64,000 bases of DNA from Sulfurimonas sp. UBA2011 (GCA_002335055.1 DDCH01000005.1:26177-90176); one strand, 5' to 3'; shown: positions 17,597 to 25,755, counted from the first letter of the stretch. Program-made: numbers and translations. Notes: generated by a model from the letters alone, not told the origin.

Positions 17597-18502
17597 CTAC
17601 GTAGCTTTTTTACTTTTTATCCAGAAGTAAGCACCTGGTACAGCACTTAGAATAAGGAGTAAACCATACAGTATACTCATCGCAAGTACTTTTGTCTGGT
17701 CTGCGCCAATAAGCATAAAGATTCCTATCATAGCACCTTCACGAACACCCCATCCAGCTAAAGATATAGGTACGATAGTAAGGAGAAATACAGGTGGAAC
17801 AGCTATCAGCAGTGTCTGAAAACTTAGGTCAAGACCTAGTGCTAAAGAGAGTCCATACATAGTAAGTACTGAGAAAAGGTGGACGACAACCGAAATGCCT
17901 ATGTGCTTGATAAGTAGCATTCTTGAAGCATAGAGAGAGTTTAGTCTATTTGCTAAACGTACAAAAAGGTTTAAAAACTTGATGTCTGCCAAAAATGTAA
18001 GTCTATGGAGTTGAAAAAGTAGTGAAAAACTTATGATTCCTCCAACCGTGATAAAAATGATAAGTAAAGAAAAGTCATTATCAAAAGTACCAAAGAAGAT
18101 AAGTGTTGCTAAAAGGTTAAGAACTAGAAGACCTACTAAACCTACAACTCTATCTACAAAAACACCATAAAAGGCTTCTTTCTTTTCATACTCTTTTCGT
18201 GTTAGGTCTATGATACGAACTGCATCACCACCTATACTTGAAGGTAAGACTTGGTTAAAAAACGTCCCTTTAAAGTAGCTTTGTACATAAAAAGAGAGTT
18301 TTTCTTTAAAAACTAAAAGTTGTGAGATTTTAAACCATCTGTATGCTGCTAGATAAGTAGAAGTTAGTTGCATTAGTAGGGCAACTAGTATCCATCCACC
18401 GTGAGAATTGAAGATGATTTTACTAAATTCTACGAAGTCAATCTCTCTAAAAAGAAAATAAAAAATAGCAATAGTAATAATTAATTTGATGATATTTTTC
18501 AT
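17597..18502 (-). CDS. UPF0104 / lysylphosphatidylglycerol synthase TM-region protein
   Basis: A 301-residue protein with about eight membrane helices, of the LPG_synthase_TM (UPF0104, AglD-like) family. The diagnostic loop LPSSIGGDAVRIIDLTRK is followed by YGVFVDRVVGLVGLLVLN, and near the end PISLAGWGVREGAMIG. There is no C-terminal lysyl-transferase domain, so it is not MprF. Stand-alone members are thought to act as lipid or lipid-linked-sugar flippases. It is the first gene of the minus-strand envelope operon, 45 bases ahead of the GT9 gene. Confidence 0.85.
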   Translation of the reverse strand: MKNIIKLIITIAIFYFLFREIDFVEFSKIIFNSHGGWILVALLMQLTSTYLAAYRWFKISQLLVFKEKLSFYVQSYFKGTFFNQVLPSSIGGDAVRIIDLTRKEYEKKEAFYGVFVDRVVGLVGLLVLNLLATLIFFGTFDNDFSLLIIFITVGGIISFSLLFQLHRLTFLADIKFLNLFVRLANRLNSLYASRMLLIKHIGISVVVHLFSVLTMYGLSLALGLDLSFQTLLIAVPPVFLLTIVPISLAGWGVREGAMIGIFMLIGADQTKVLAMSILYGLLLILSAVPGAYFWIKSKKAT

Positions 18503-18564
18503 ATGAGTATTATTTTATCCAAATTATGATTAATGGTTAATGAATAAGAAGATAAAATTCTCCT

Positions 18565-18939
18565 ATGAACATAAACTTTAAAGTAACACCATCACAAAAA
18601 GAGACTATAGATTCAAGAGTGCAAGAAAATGGCTTTGATGACATCACAAACTACATAAAAGTTGTAGCCCTAAAGATGCAAAAATTCACTATAAGAACTC
18701 CAGAAGAATCCAGTGAAGAAGCATCAGTTGAAATTGGGTTTACTCTCAGTGAAGCACAAAAGGTAACTTTAGATAAAAATATGGAAGAGTCTAACTGTAA
18801 AGACCTGTCAATATATCTTACTCATGTAGCACTTCATAGTGTTATATCAGCTGTCATTAAGATACGCTCAAGTGGAAAACTCAATGCTATGCTTGAGAGA
18901 ATCGCTAAGGCTCGTGGACTTAAACTTGACTTGGATTAG
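18565..18939 (+). CDS. Unknown protein with an internal two-fold repeat
   Basis: A 124-residue soluble protein that I do not recognise. Its two halves align by eye. INFKVTPSQKETIDSRV with ENGFDDITNYIKVVAL in the first half matches IGFTLSEAQKVTLDKNM with ESNCKDLSIYLTHVAL in the second. Each half looks like a strand followed by two helices, similar to a ribbon-helix-helix or MobC/CopG-type module. That would make it a tandem DNA-binding protein, but this is inference. It is transcribed away from the UPF0104 gene across a 62-base gap. It ends head-on with the DUF2986 gene, overlapping by 20 bases. Confidence 0.65.
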   Translation: MNINFKVTPSQKETIDSRVQENGFDDITNYIKVVALKMQKFTIRTPEESSEEASVEIGFTLSEAQKVTLDKNMEESNCKDLSIYLTHVALHSVISAVIKIRSSGKLNAMLERIAKARGLKLDLD

Positions 18940-19072
18940 CAGAGTTTTCTAGTTCTGCTGCAGCTCTATCAGCTTTAGAAATATAGGCTGGTTTAGAAGA
19001 AGTCTTTAACTTCGCACGAGCACGTTTTAGACGTTTATCATATAGCTTTTGAATTTTAGCATTTCTATTCAT
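18920..19072 (-). CDS. DUF2986 family small basic protein
   Basis: A 50-residue highly basic protein beginning MNRNAKIQKLYDKRLKRARA and containing KPAYISKADRAA, the hallmark of DUF2986 proteins. The function is unknown; the Lys/Arg content suggests nucleic-acid or ribosome contact. An AAGGAAA ribosome-binding site lies just upstream of the ATG at 19072, so I choose this start over a longer frame that runs to 19159. It converges with the 124-residue plus-strand gene, overlapping by 20 bases. Confidence 0.7.
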   Translation of the reverse strand: MNRNAKIQKLYDKRLKRARAKLKTSSKPAYISKADRAAAELENSANPSQV

Positions 19073-19241
19073 ATTATTTTCCTTTATTGTGTACTTAGTT
19101 TTGTTATAACTATTTATCTCTATTGTATTATCCCCAAATCTACCTTCAAAATAAGTCAATGAATCTTGTCTTCTGGAATTTTCATAGTCTATATAATCTT
19201 GTTAAATTAACTTAATTATTACTATTGCTATTTTTTGTAAA

Positions 19242-19660
19242 TTACACCCCAGTGAGTGAATCTCCACTTTTAACTACTTTTGAAATCAAAGATTTTGATA
19301 GCTTTAGATAAAAAGCTATATCTACCTGAGAATATTCATCTGAAAATTCATGTAGTGTTTGAATATCAAACTGATTTATCAGTAGTGATTCATTACAGCA
19401 TGGATAATGCTCTTTAGAGTTAAAAATAAGCGATGCAAGTGTAAAAGGGTGTTCGCCGACTTTTTGATTTATACGAGCTTCTATTGGGTTGTACTCTATA
19501 TATCGTATGAGAATGTAAAGATAATCTTCACTCGTAATGTATCTTGATTTGTATCTATCTTACCACAAATGACCGCTTCTCTTGTATCTTTTGATTGTCA
19601 TACTTCGCATAGTTTGCGTTAACTATACGCATAAACGTTGATATGTTCTATTTTTCAGTA
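19242..19660 (-). pseudogene. REP-associated (RAYT / Y1) transposase, decayed C-terminal part
   Basis: No intact gene lies between 19,073 and 19,667. The minus strand encodes the C-terminal two thirds of a RAYT-type Y1 transposase with lesions. It starts at VNANYAKYDNQK, shifts frame, resumes as RYKRSGHLW, meets an in-frame TAA where a Gln codon is usual, then runs DRYKSRYITSEDYLYILIRY, IEYNPIEARINQKVGEHPFT and on to YLKLSKSLISKVVKSG before the stop. RYIEYNPIEA and the C-terminal helix-turn-helix-like LSKSLISKVV are characteristic of these enzymes. The N-terminus with the His-x-His motif is missing here. An N-terminal remnant lies on the same strand at 25.5 kb. Confidence 0.85.
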
Positions 19661-19667
19661 TTTTACT

Positions 19668-20036
19668 TTATGGATTAACCGTTTGATAACCTTTGTCAAT
19701 CCAACCCCAGTTAATTCCACCTTCTAGCTCATAGATATTTTTATAGTTAAGCTTTAAACTCATGAACTCGCCAATTGATTTTGTTCTACGTGCATGAGCA
19801 CAGACTAAAATAAAAGGCTGCTCCTTGCTTGTTACTATCTTGCTAAATGCTGCTAAGAACTTGTCAATATTATAGCTCCCACTCTCATCAAAAAATGTAA
19901 TCTTATGGCTACCTTCAATGATGCCATACTGCTCCCATTCGTCGTTTCTTCTTACGTCAATTACTGCAAAGCCTTCTGCTTGCATTTGTTCAAACTCTTC
20001 TGTTGAAAGAGATTTAAGTGCTCCAAGATCTAACAT
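19668..20036 (-). CDS. Rhodanese-like domain protein
   Basis: A 122-residue single-domain rhodanese. The N-terminal EFEQMQAEGFAVIDVRRNDEW matches the CH2A motif region, and the active loop is CAHARRTKS, with Cys as the persulfide-forming residue; the motif GGINWGW closes the domain. It would transfer sulfane sulfur to an unknown acceptor in the cytoplasm. It lies 22 bases after the adenosyltransferase gene and on the same strand, so the two are probably transcribed together. The transposase remnant begins directly after its stop. Confidence 0.85.
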   Translation of the reverse strand: MLDLGALKSLSTEEFEQMQAEGFAVIDVRRNDEWEQYGIIEGSHKITFFDESGSYNIDKFLAAFSKIVTSKEQPFILVCAHARRTKSIGEFMSLKLNYKNIYELEGGINWGWIDKGYQTVNP

Positions 20037-20058
20037 ATATATCCTTTTTTATATTAAA

Positions 20059-20619
20059 TTAAGTATCTTTCTTGATTCTATCAGACTGCCAATATACTTC
20101 ATCGATATTTTGATGTTTATTTATAACCCTACCGGCTACAAACAACCAGTCAGACAACCGGTTAATATAAGAAAGTAGTTCAATACTAATGGGTGTTTCA
20201 TTGTGTAATGACACTAATGAACGTTCAGTCCTACGACAAATGGTTCGTGCCATATGACAAAAGCATGCTTCTTGTGCACCACCGGGTAAGATGAACTCTT
20301 TTAGTGGCTCTAGTTTATCATTCATGGTGTCTAAGGTGTTTTCTAACCATTCTATACGTTGTTTGTTTATCATTTGGTACTCAGGCATCGCTAGTTGTCC
20401 GCCTAAGTTAAATAAATCATGTTGAATGGTAATCATGTCTTCTTTAAGTTCACCAGCTTGGGACTTATGAATGACTACACCTAACATACTGTTTAACTCA
20501 TCGACTTCACCAATGGCATGCATGCGTAAACTATCCTTCGTTACACGACTACCATCAGCCATTCCAGTAGTGCCACTGTCACCCGTACGAGTATAGATTT
20601 TAGAAAGTCTGTTTTGCAT
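20059..20619 (-). CDS. PduO-type cob(I)alamin adenosyltransferase
   Basis: A 186-residue corrinoid adenosyltransferase of the PduO/MMAB class, which makes adenosylcobalamin from cob(I)alamin and ATP. The ATP-binding N-terminus YTRTGDSGTTGMADGSRV, the segment GEVDELNSMLG and the C-terminal RLSDWLFVAGR are all present. The cobalamin-pocket helix CHMARTICRRTERSLVSL is also present. No other cobalamin genes are in the window. Its sequence reads more like beta- or gammaproteobacterial enzymes than like typical Campylobacterota genes, and it sits inside the debris-rich region, so acquisition by transfer is plausible. Confidence 0.9.
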   Translation of the reverse strand: MQNRLSKIYTRTGDSGTTGMADGSRVTKDSLRMHAIGEVDELNSMLGVVIHKSQAGELKEDMITIQHDLFNLGGQLAMPEYQMINKQRIEWLENTLDTMNDKLEPLKEFILPGGAQEACFCHMARTICRRTERSLVSLHNETPISIELLSYINRLSDWLFVAGRVINKHQNIDEVYWQSDRIKKDT

Positions 20620-20752
20620 GGTAAAGCCTTTGTTTGAATGTTTTATAAGAGGATATATTTACCTGATAATATCAATTTAAATAAGCATTTAGTATAGCAA
20701 AGTTTCTATTCTCTTTTGAGTGCTTATAAACTATGTATACTTTTGTATTAGA

Positions 20753-20758
20753 TATAAT
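20753..20758 (+). promoter_or_regulatory. Possible -10 element for the two small plus-strand genes
   Basis: A perfect TATAAT lies in a very AT-rich stretch. No good -35 box is visible, which is usual for sigma-70 promoters in Campylobacterota. It would drive the two small genes at 20.8-21.3 kb, with a leader of about 25 bases to the GTG at 20791. Confidence 0.35.
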
Positions 20759-20790
20759 AGATATAAAATTTGAATGAGAGAGTCAAAACA

Positions 20791-21000
20791 GTGGAATATG
20801 AATTTATAGAGTTCAAAGTAGGTCAGAGGTGGAAGAGTAGTATGGGTAATATATTTATTATCAAAGATATTCGTGAAGACGATGACTACCCACTTGTATG
20901 CGTTAATATGGACACCGGTAGAAAATGTTTTTTTGATGAGGATGGTTATGAAGTTGCAGGCTATCCTACTGATAATGATTTAGTGAAATATATCTCTTAG
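20791..21000 (+). CDS. Small protein of unknown function
   Basis: A 69-residue acidic protein (VEYEFIEFKVGQRWKSSMGN at the start) that I do not recognise. The sequence looks like a compact beta-rich domain: alternating strands such as GNIFIIKDI, YPLVCVNMDTGRKC and FFDEDGYEVAGY. I place the start at GTG 20791 because a GAGAG ribosome site precedes it by about ten bases. An in-frame TTG at 20770 would add seven residues. It is transcribed away from the adenosyltransferase gene and is followed 26 bases later by another small gene. Confidence 0.5.
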   Translation: MEYEFIEFKVGQRWKSSMGNIFIIKDIREDDDYPLVCVNMDTGRKCFFDEDGYEVAGYPTDNDLVKYIS

Positions 21001-21026
21001 TATGAATTACAAAAGCTTGGGGGCAT

Positions 21027-21287
21027 ATGATGGGTAGTAAAGAACACATCCAATTGAGAAGAAAGTATTGGGAAGATAGAAAAAGTGACTTTGCTATACT
21101 CTTAGATAATTGGCTTAAGCATGAGAAAAAAACTTTAGCAGTACCCCTTGATAGTCTTTATGATGAATATCTTAGCAGAGGCATAGAAAGATCTGAGTTA
21201 TCCCAATATAAGTATGGAAAAGACTTACAAACATGGTTTGATAGCACTCTGCACTCTAGCGGAAATTGTAATGAAGATTGCTTTTGA
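21027..21287 (+). CDS. Small charged protein of unknown function
   Basis: An 86-residue hydrophilic, mostly helical protein (EHIQLRRKYWEDRKSDFAIL, then YDEYLSRGIERSELSQYKYG) that ends in CNEDCF. I see no known family. A GGGGG stretch precedes the tandem ATG pair at 21027 and 21030, so either could be the start. It converges with the VWA gene, whose stop is 48 bases away. With the previous small gene it may form a two-gene transcript of accessory character. Confidence 0.5.
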   Translation: MMGSKEHIQLRRKYWEDRKSDFAILLDNWLKHEKKTLAVPLDSLYDEYLSRGIERSELSQYKYGKDLQTWFDSTLHSSGNCNEDCF

Positions 21288-21335
21288 ATTAGTACCTTAT
21301 TAGTTCAGCGTATTCTTTTGCGCACTGTTCTATTT

Positions 21336-22781
21336 TTATACTGAAAACTTAATAACATGCATTTGCTGTTTGGGATATTGACTTACATCAAACAACAATC
21401 TACCTTTTTCTTCAATAAGCCAAATAACCTGTACTTTATTTGGGATTTTAACGTGTTTAAAACTTTTTTCTATATCTCCATCTGTAGCACATATTATCAA
21501 ATCAGGTATCTCACGACTTGATTGTTCTAATAAGGCCTTAAAGCCTGGTTCCATGATGGTTCCTCCACTACCTTGTCTCTTTATGAACTTATCTTTAGTT
21601 CCAAATTTTTGTATATCTTTTATCTCGGCGTCAACTTGCACGAGAGTAAGACTTTTAATAGAATATCTTCTCTGGATTGATTGCACTTCTGACATTAAAG
21701 AACTAAGAAGTTCGTCATCAACAGAACCTGATACATCAAGCACAACGGCTAGTTTAGGTTTTTTTCCAGGGCTGTATCCATATATGTCTAAATCATCTTG
21801 GAAAATGGGATGTTGTCTGGACTTATTTGGTTCTCTGTAGCGCATAGAATTATTTAAGGAGTTTCGCACCTTTTTGTTAAGTATCTTTTTCCAATCTTTG
21901 TGTGACTTTCTTTTTTCAATTTTACTTAGTACCCCAGTTGCTTCACCAGGTGTAAAACCTCTTGCAAAGTCTGTTGAATCATGTATCATTTCATTTAATG
22001 TGCTATCCATGAAAGAGTTTAATACATTATCATTAAGTTCCACGGCAACTTGTAGCTGTTGACCATACACATGGTTATCCATCTTACATGTACCATTGTT
22101 TAAGGCTTCTATGGTTTTATCAGATAAAGATTTTGACTCTATCTCATCATCAGAACTATTTTCTAAGTCAGAGGCAGATGATTCAACATTATCTTGAGCT
22201 TCTTTAAAAGAACCTTCTTTTAAAGATTCTTGTATGAGCTCGACATAATATTCAAACTCTCTACCAATCTCATAACTTTCAATTGAGTACTTTTGGAAAA
22301 GTGACTGATAAAAAAGTGCTGCAATAGGTGAGTCTTTATAGTTACCAGTACGAGGTAAGTCTTTAATATAAGGAATCTCTCTACATCCATTAATCACTAT
22401 ATCTTTTGCGGTTTCTATGACTTCTTTATTGATGCTATCGTCGTAGTTTCCTCGAGCAAAGTGATGGTTAATTATATGTCCCGCACTATGTTTAAGTATG
22501 GCAATAATTTGGTCTTTATGAATAACCCCAAGTATCACTGGATTCACGACAATAACAAAATTTCTCCCATTAAAATAAACGGATGAGACAAATGATTCAT
22601 CAAAATGAAATTCATATTCACACCTGCTTAGAAAATTTGCATACCACAGCAACTCATTTGTATTAGAAGCTATCATAGAAATAATCATCTCTTTAAATAC
22701 TGTTTTCCAACTACTATCAGGATTAGCAATGATAGACTCAATGGTTTTCATGGAGTAGAGGTAGTCTTGACTACTGTTCAA
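21336..22781 (-). CDS. DUF2201-like protein: metallopeptidase-like domain plus C-terminal VWA domain
   Basis: A 481-residue protein. The N-terminal half resembles the putative metallopeptidase domain of the DUF2201 family (DUF2201_N). A helix at about residue 90 reads IIAILKHSAGHIINHHFA, where the usual zinc motif is HExxH; here the Glu is Ser, so proteolysis is doubtful. A long acidic linker follows. The C-terminal third is a VWA domain with an intact metal-ion-dependent adhesion site: VVLDVSGSVDDE, GSGGTIMEPG and CATDGDIE. Such VWA proteins work with MoxR AAA ATPases. It overlaps the ankyrin gene by 11 bases and is the last gene of the AAA-ankyrin-VWA operon. Confidence 0.8.
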   Translation of the reverse strand: MNSSQDYLYSMKTIESIIANPDSSWKTVFKEMIISMIASNTNELLWYANFLSRCEYEFHFDESFVSSVYFNGRNFVIVVNPVILGVIHKDQIIAILKHSAGHIINHHFARGNYDDSINKEVIETAKDIVINGCREIPYIKDLPRTGNYKDSPIAALFYQSLFQKYSIESYEIGREFEYYVELIQESLKEGSFKEAQDNVESSASDLENSSDDEIESKSLSDKTIEALNNGTCKMDNHVYGQQLQVAVELNDNVLNSFMDSTLNEMIHDSTDFARGFTPGEATGVLSKIEKRKSHKDWKKILNKKVRNSLNNSMRYREPNKSRQHPIFQDDLDIYGYSPGKKPKLAVVLDVSGSVDDELLSSLMSEVQSIQRRYSIKSLTLVQVDAEIKDIQKFGTKDKFIKRQGSGGTIMEPGFKALLEQSSREIPDLIICATDGDIEKSFKHVKIPNKVQVIWLIEEKGRLLFDVSQYPKQQMHVIKFSV

Positions 22782-24228
22782 GTGATGCAGCCTCAGACAT
22801 TTTTATAACATAAGGGAGTGTTGAAAACTCTGCAATTTTTTCTAAGACGTCTTCTTTTTTCTTGCCTTCACGCTTTGGGTAAACTTCTGTTGCTAAATAA
22901 ATAGTGTAATTAAAGATATTTCTATATCTTTTTTCCCACATATCAGAAAATGAGGGGTATTTTTTTTTGTACTCTCGTGGTAAGTTTCCTATACTGCTTA
23001 TATCAAGGCCTAATTCTATGAGGTAGCTTATGCTTTCATAGGCATTGTGAACATTCATTGCCTTATTTAGGCAGTTATTATAAGATCGGTCAAACACTAT
23101 GCCTGAAGCATGAAAATATTTCAGTATTTCTACGTGATTTTTATTTATAATTTCGACAATAATATCAGTACCTAATGTATCTAGATTAGCACCATTGTTA
23201 ACGGCATTGCGTAAGTCTTTAATATTGCCTTTGATGGCAGAAATTTTCATTTTAGTAAAGTGTTGTGCTTCTTTAGAAATACCTTTGTCAATAAAATCCT
23301 TTTGCAAGGAATCGTTTTCATAACTATAGGCCATTTCATAGGCATATTCTAAATCATCATTATTGCTAAGTGCACTCAAAATTTCTGTATAGTTAAAACA
23401 TACTGCGTTTGAAATGATAACTTTATTGAAGATTATATTTGAGTTTAAAATATATTCGATTATTTCGTAGTTAACTTCTTCATTTTGTTTTTTTGTGTAA
23501 TATAGATTTAGTGCAGAGTTAAGGGATTCATTTTTATTTACCCCTATCAAAACTGCAAATTTCATCATGTTCAAATCCTTAGTATCTAATCCCATTCTAA
23601 ACAAACGTGATTTGTCAGATTGATTCCAAGATTTAAATCCTTCTAGAGAGTTTGGCCTTTGTAAATGATACTCAATGATAAATTTTAATAGATCATGTCT
23701 TTTACTCCTTTTCTCTCCATGCCAATTTATTGCAGATGAGCCCATCCATTCGCTTAAAATAATGTTTGCATCCGCATGTATGTTGAAACCATTTTCAATT
23801 AACAATTGTAATATTTCTACATTAGCAATGGTTAAAATAGCAGATAAAAACAGTGAAGCTGGTTTTGCACCTTGCTCAATGGCTTGCTTTGCGAGGTCTA
23901 AGTCACCTATATTAATGGCGGCTAGAATCGTCCCGGTAAGAAGTTTTTCATCCGTGCACGCTTTAAAATCAGGAATTAAAAGATTCAAATAATTTTTGTC
24001 TTTTTCTATGGCTTTTTGAAGCACATACTCTTTTATGATAGCGTCATGCTCTACTAGTAGATTAATAATTTGATGATTGCCTGTTTTTACGGCTACATCT
24101 AAAGCATTCTTAGGAAGTTTGATATTTAAGTTGACGTCCGCACCGTCAGCTAGCCACTGTTTTACCTCGTCTAAATTTCCTTTTTCACAGGCTTGCATGA
24201 GATTTTCATGAAGGTAAGATGCTGTCAT
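22771..24228 (-). CDS. Ankyrin-repeat protein
   Basis: A 485-residue soluble protein made largely of degenerate ankyrin repeats. The clearest are at the N-terminus (LMQACEKGNLDEVKQWLADG then ADVNLN, and ALDVAVKTGNHQIINLLVEH), around residue 110 (AAINIGDLDLAKQAIEQGAK) and near 330 (KISAIKGNIKDLRNAVNNGA). The middle is divergent, and I see no enzymatic domain, signal peptide or membrane helix. It lies between the MoxR-type ATPase (1-base gap) and the VWA protein (11-base overlap). That placement suggests it is a dedicated adaptor or substrate-recognition subunit of the complex; this is inference. Confidence 0.82.
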   Translation of the reverse strand: MTASYLHENLMQACEKGNLDEVKQWLADGADVNLNIKLPKNALDVAVKTGNHQIINLLVEHDAIIKEYVLQKAIEKDKNYLNLLIPDFKACTDEKLLTGTILAAINIGDLDLAKQAIEQGAKPASLFLSAILTIANVEILQLLIENGFNIHADANIILSEWMGSSAINWHGEKRSKRHDLLKFIIEYHLQRPNSLEGFKSWNQSDKSRLFRMGLDTKDLNMMKFAVLIGVNKNESLNSALNLYYTKKQNEEVNYEIIEYILNSNIIFNKVIISNAVCFNYTEILSALSNNDDLEYAYEMAYSYENDSLQKDFIDKGISKEAQHFTKMKISAIKGNIKDLRNAVNNGANLDTLGTDIIVEIINKNHVEILKYFHASGIVFDRSYNNCLNKAMNVHNAYESISYLIELGLDISSIGNLPREYKKKYPSFSDMWEKRYRNIFNYTIYLATEVYPKREGKKKEDVLEKIAEFSTLPYVIKMSEAASLEQ

Positions 24229-24229
24229 A

Positions 24230-25462
24230 TTATTGCCCTCGAAGGAGTTCTGCTATATATGGATTGGTTTTATTTATATGTTTCACCACACCCTCAGATA
24301 CTTTTTTATTGATACCTAAGCTATATTTTTCATCTACCTTATCTATAAAAGTTTCAGCCGCACCAATACCAATTTTTAGTGACATAATGTGTTCCGCTGA
24401 ACTTAGCTTAAGCATAATTGCAAATATATCATCGCTTACACTCTGCGCTTCTAGGGCGAAAAAGCAAGAGCTAAGAATATTACTCTGAGTTACGGGTTGA
24501 GCGTCATCCAATTTGGATTGTATTGACTCTATAAGTTCATCATAAAGAGAAGTGTCATTCTTCTCTTTTACTAAATATTCCTTGAAGTCTTTTTCTTTAT
24601 GTAAGTGTAAAAAATCTGCAAGTTGCTTTTGAATTTTACTGAATACCAAAACTTTAGAGCTCTTAAGATAGTTGACAAGTTTAGGGGTAACTTCTTTACT
24701 AGATAGGGTGGATAAAAGGCTTACCAAATCATTGGCATTTTTTTCAGTTTTTTCATAAGAATACAGTAGTCTAGAAATCATATCCCATCTTCTTGGATCC
24801 ATTCCCGGATCACTCATATCATCTTCATTGCTTTCAAGCAAAAAGTCAGCACGATTATCTTCAAGGTAACTAATGATTAAGGGGTGAACCCTTTGTCTAT
24901 TATTTTTCTTATCGTGCAAAAGAGCATAATTCTTTTTCCATGACGTAAGAGTAGTTGTAACCTTTACTATGGCCATTCGACTTAGCATGGCCTTATCAAG
25001 TGACTCAACAAGGTAATTACCGTCATCTATGGGATTACCAGCACAGACAATAAACAAAGACTCTGGTAATTTAATACTGTCAGAGCCAAACTCTTTTTTA
25101 AGTATTAGGTTCATTAAACTTTGAAGATTTTGTGGCTCTGCACGGTTGAGCTCATCTATAAAAAGAAGTGTTTCTTTATTGTTTTTATCATTGTGAAGTA
25201 TTGTTGATACCCAGTTAGGTATAGACTTCTTAAATACAGTAAATTTTTGATCATTAAAGCCTGCTACAATATCTGTTGAAACTGTCCTACCGTAAAACTC
25301 TATATGATCTAAGGAAGCCACTCCCATAATGATACAATCCATATCTTTTGACGCAGCATACTGCTCTATAATCGATGTCTTACCTATCCCAGACTCACCC
25401 TCTAAATAGGGGACAATTTGGGATTCTTTGTATATATCTAAATGTGAAAAACTAATGTTCAT
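24230..25462 (-). CDS. MoxR-type AAA+ ATPase
   Basis: A 410-residue AAA+ ATPase. Walker A is GESGIGKTS at residues 22-30. Walker B is LLFIDELNRAEPQNLQSL, the pattern of MoxR/AAA_5 proteins, and is followed by sensor 1 in FIVCAGNP. The segment MSRMAIVKV-like LSRMAIVKV fits an arginine-finger region. The C-terminal 170 residues are helical and have no recognisable domain. MoxR ATPases remodel target proteins with a VWA partner (known pairs: RavA-ViaA, CbbQ-CbbO, NorQ-NorD). It is the first gene of the three-gene operon and begins 32 bases from the transposase N-terminal remnant. Confidence 0.85.
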   Translation of the reverse strand: MNISFSHLDIYKESQIVPYLEGESGIGKTSIIEQYAASKDMDCIIMGVASLDHIEFYGRTVSTDIVAGFNDQKFTVFKKSIPNWVSTILHNDKNNKETLLFIDELNRAEPQNLQSLMNLILKKEFGSDSIKLPESLFIVCAGNPIDDGNYLVESLDKAMLSRMAIVKVTTTLTSWKKNYALLHDKKNNRQRVHPLIISYLEDNRADFLLESNEDDMSDPGMDPRRWDMISRLLYSYEKTEKNANDLVSLLSTLSSKEVTPKLVNYLKSSKVLVFSKIQKQLADFLHLHKEKDFKEYLVKEKNDTSLYDELIESIQSKLDDAQPVTQSNILSSCFFALEAQSVSDDIFAIMLKLSSAEHIMSLKIGIGAAETFIDKVDEKYSLGINKKVSEGVVKHINKTNPYIAELLRGQ

Positions 25463-25493
25463 CTATTTGTCCTATTACTTATCTTATGGAATC

Positions 25494-25622
25494 TTATTTA
25501 AGGACACCTTTAAAAATCCTATGCTTACTCAGAAATACAAGAAGTTTATTATTTGAACGGTTAACACCTCTGTTAATTACATGATGAAAACCTGCTAAAT
25601 CTATTCTAGGTCGTCTTGCCAT
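25494..25622 (-). pseudogene. REP-associated (RAYT / Y1) transposase, N-terminal remnant
   Basis: A 42-codon minus-strand frame starting at ATG 25622 reads MARRPRIDLAGFHHVINRGV and continues NRSNN. It then degenerates (LLVFLSKHRIF) and stops. The first 25 residues are the standard N-terminus of RAYT-type Y1 transposases, with the HH motif region. The rest of the enzyme is absent here, while the C-terminal two thirds lies at 19.2-19.7 kb on the same strand. Confidence 0.85.
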
Positions 25623-25710
25623 GACTCATCCTTTCACTATTTAAACTATAGTAACTTAAATAGTAAACATGGGATATTTTAATGTCAGTTTGTCAGAAAA
25701 GTAGTCAAAT

Positions 25711-25724
25711 AGGGTCAGACCCCT
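25711..25724. repeat. REP-like palindrome, copy 1
   Basis: The sequence AGGGTCAGACCCCT holds a perfect five-base inverted repeat (GGGTC, central A, GACCC). The same core occurs as a longer palindrome at 31072-31088, and a degenerate half copy at about 27189-27202 (GGGGGTCTGAATC). Palindromes of this kind next to RAYT remnants are expected, because RAYT enzymes move REP elements. The following bases (25731-25749) recur in similar form at 30844-30862. Confidence 0.55.
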
Positions 25725-25755
25725 ATCTTTTGCTAAGATTTGTTATATTTTTTGT

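Noticed and set aside
19073..19159. Longer N-terminus for the DUF2986 protein
   Set aside because: The extension has no ribosome site and does not resemble the family, whereas ATG 19072 has AAGGAAA and the MNRxxKI start.
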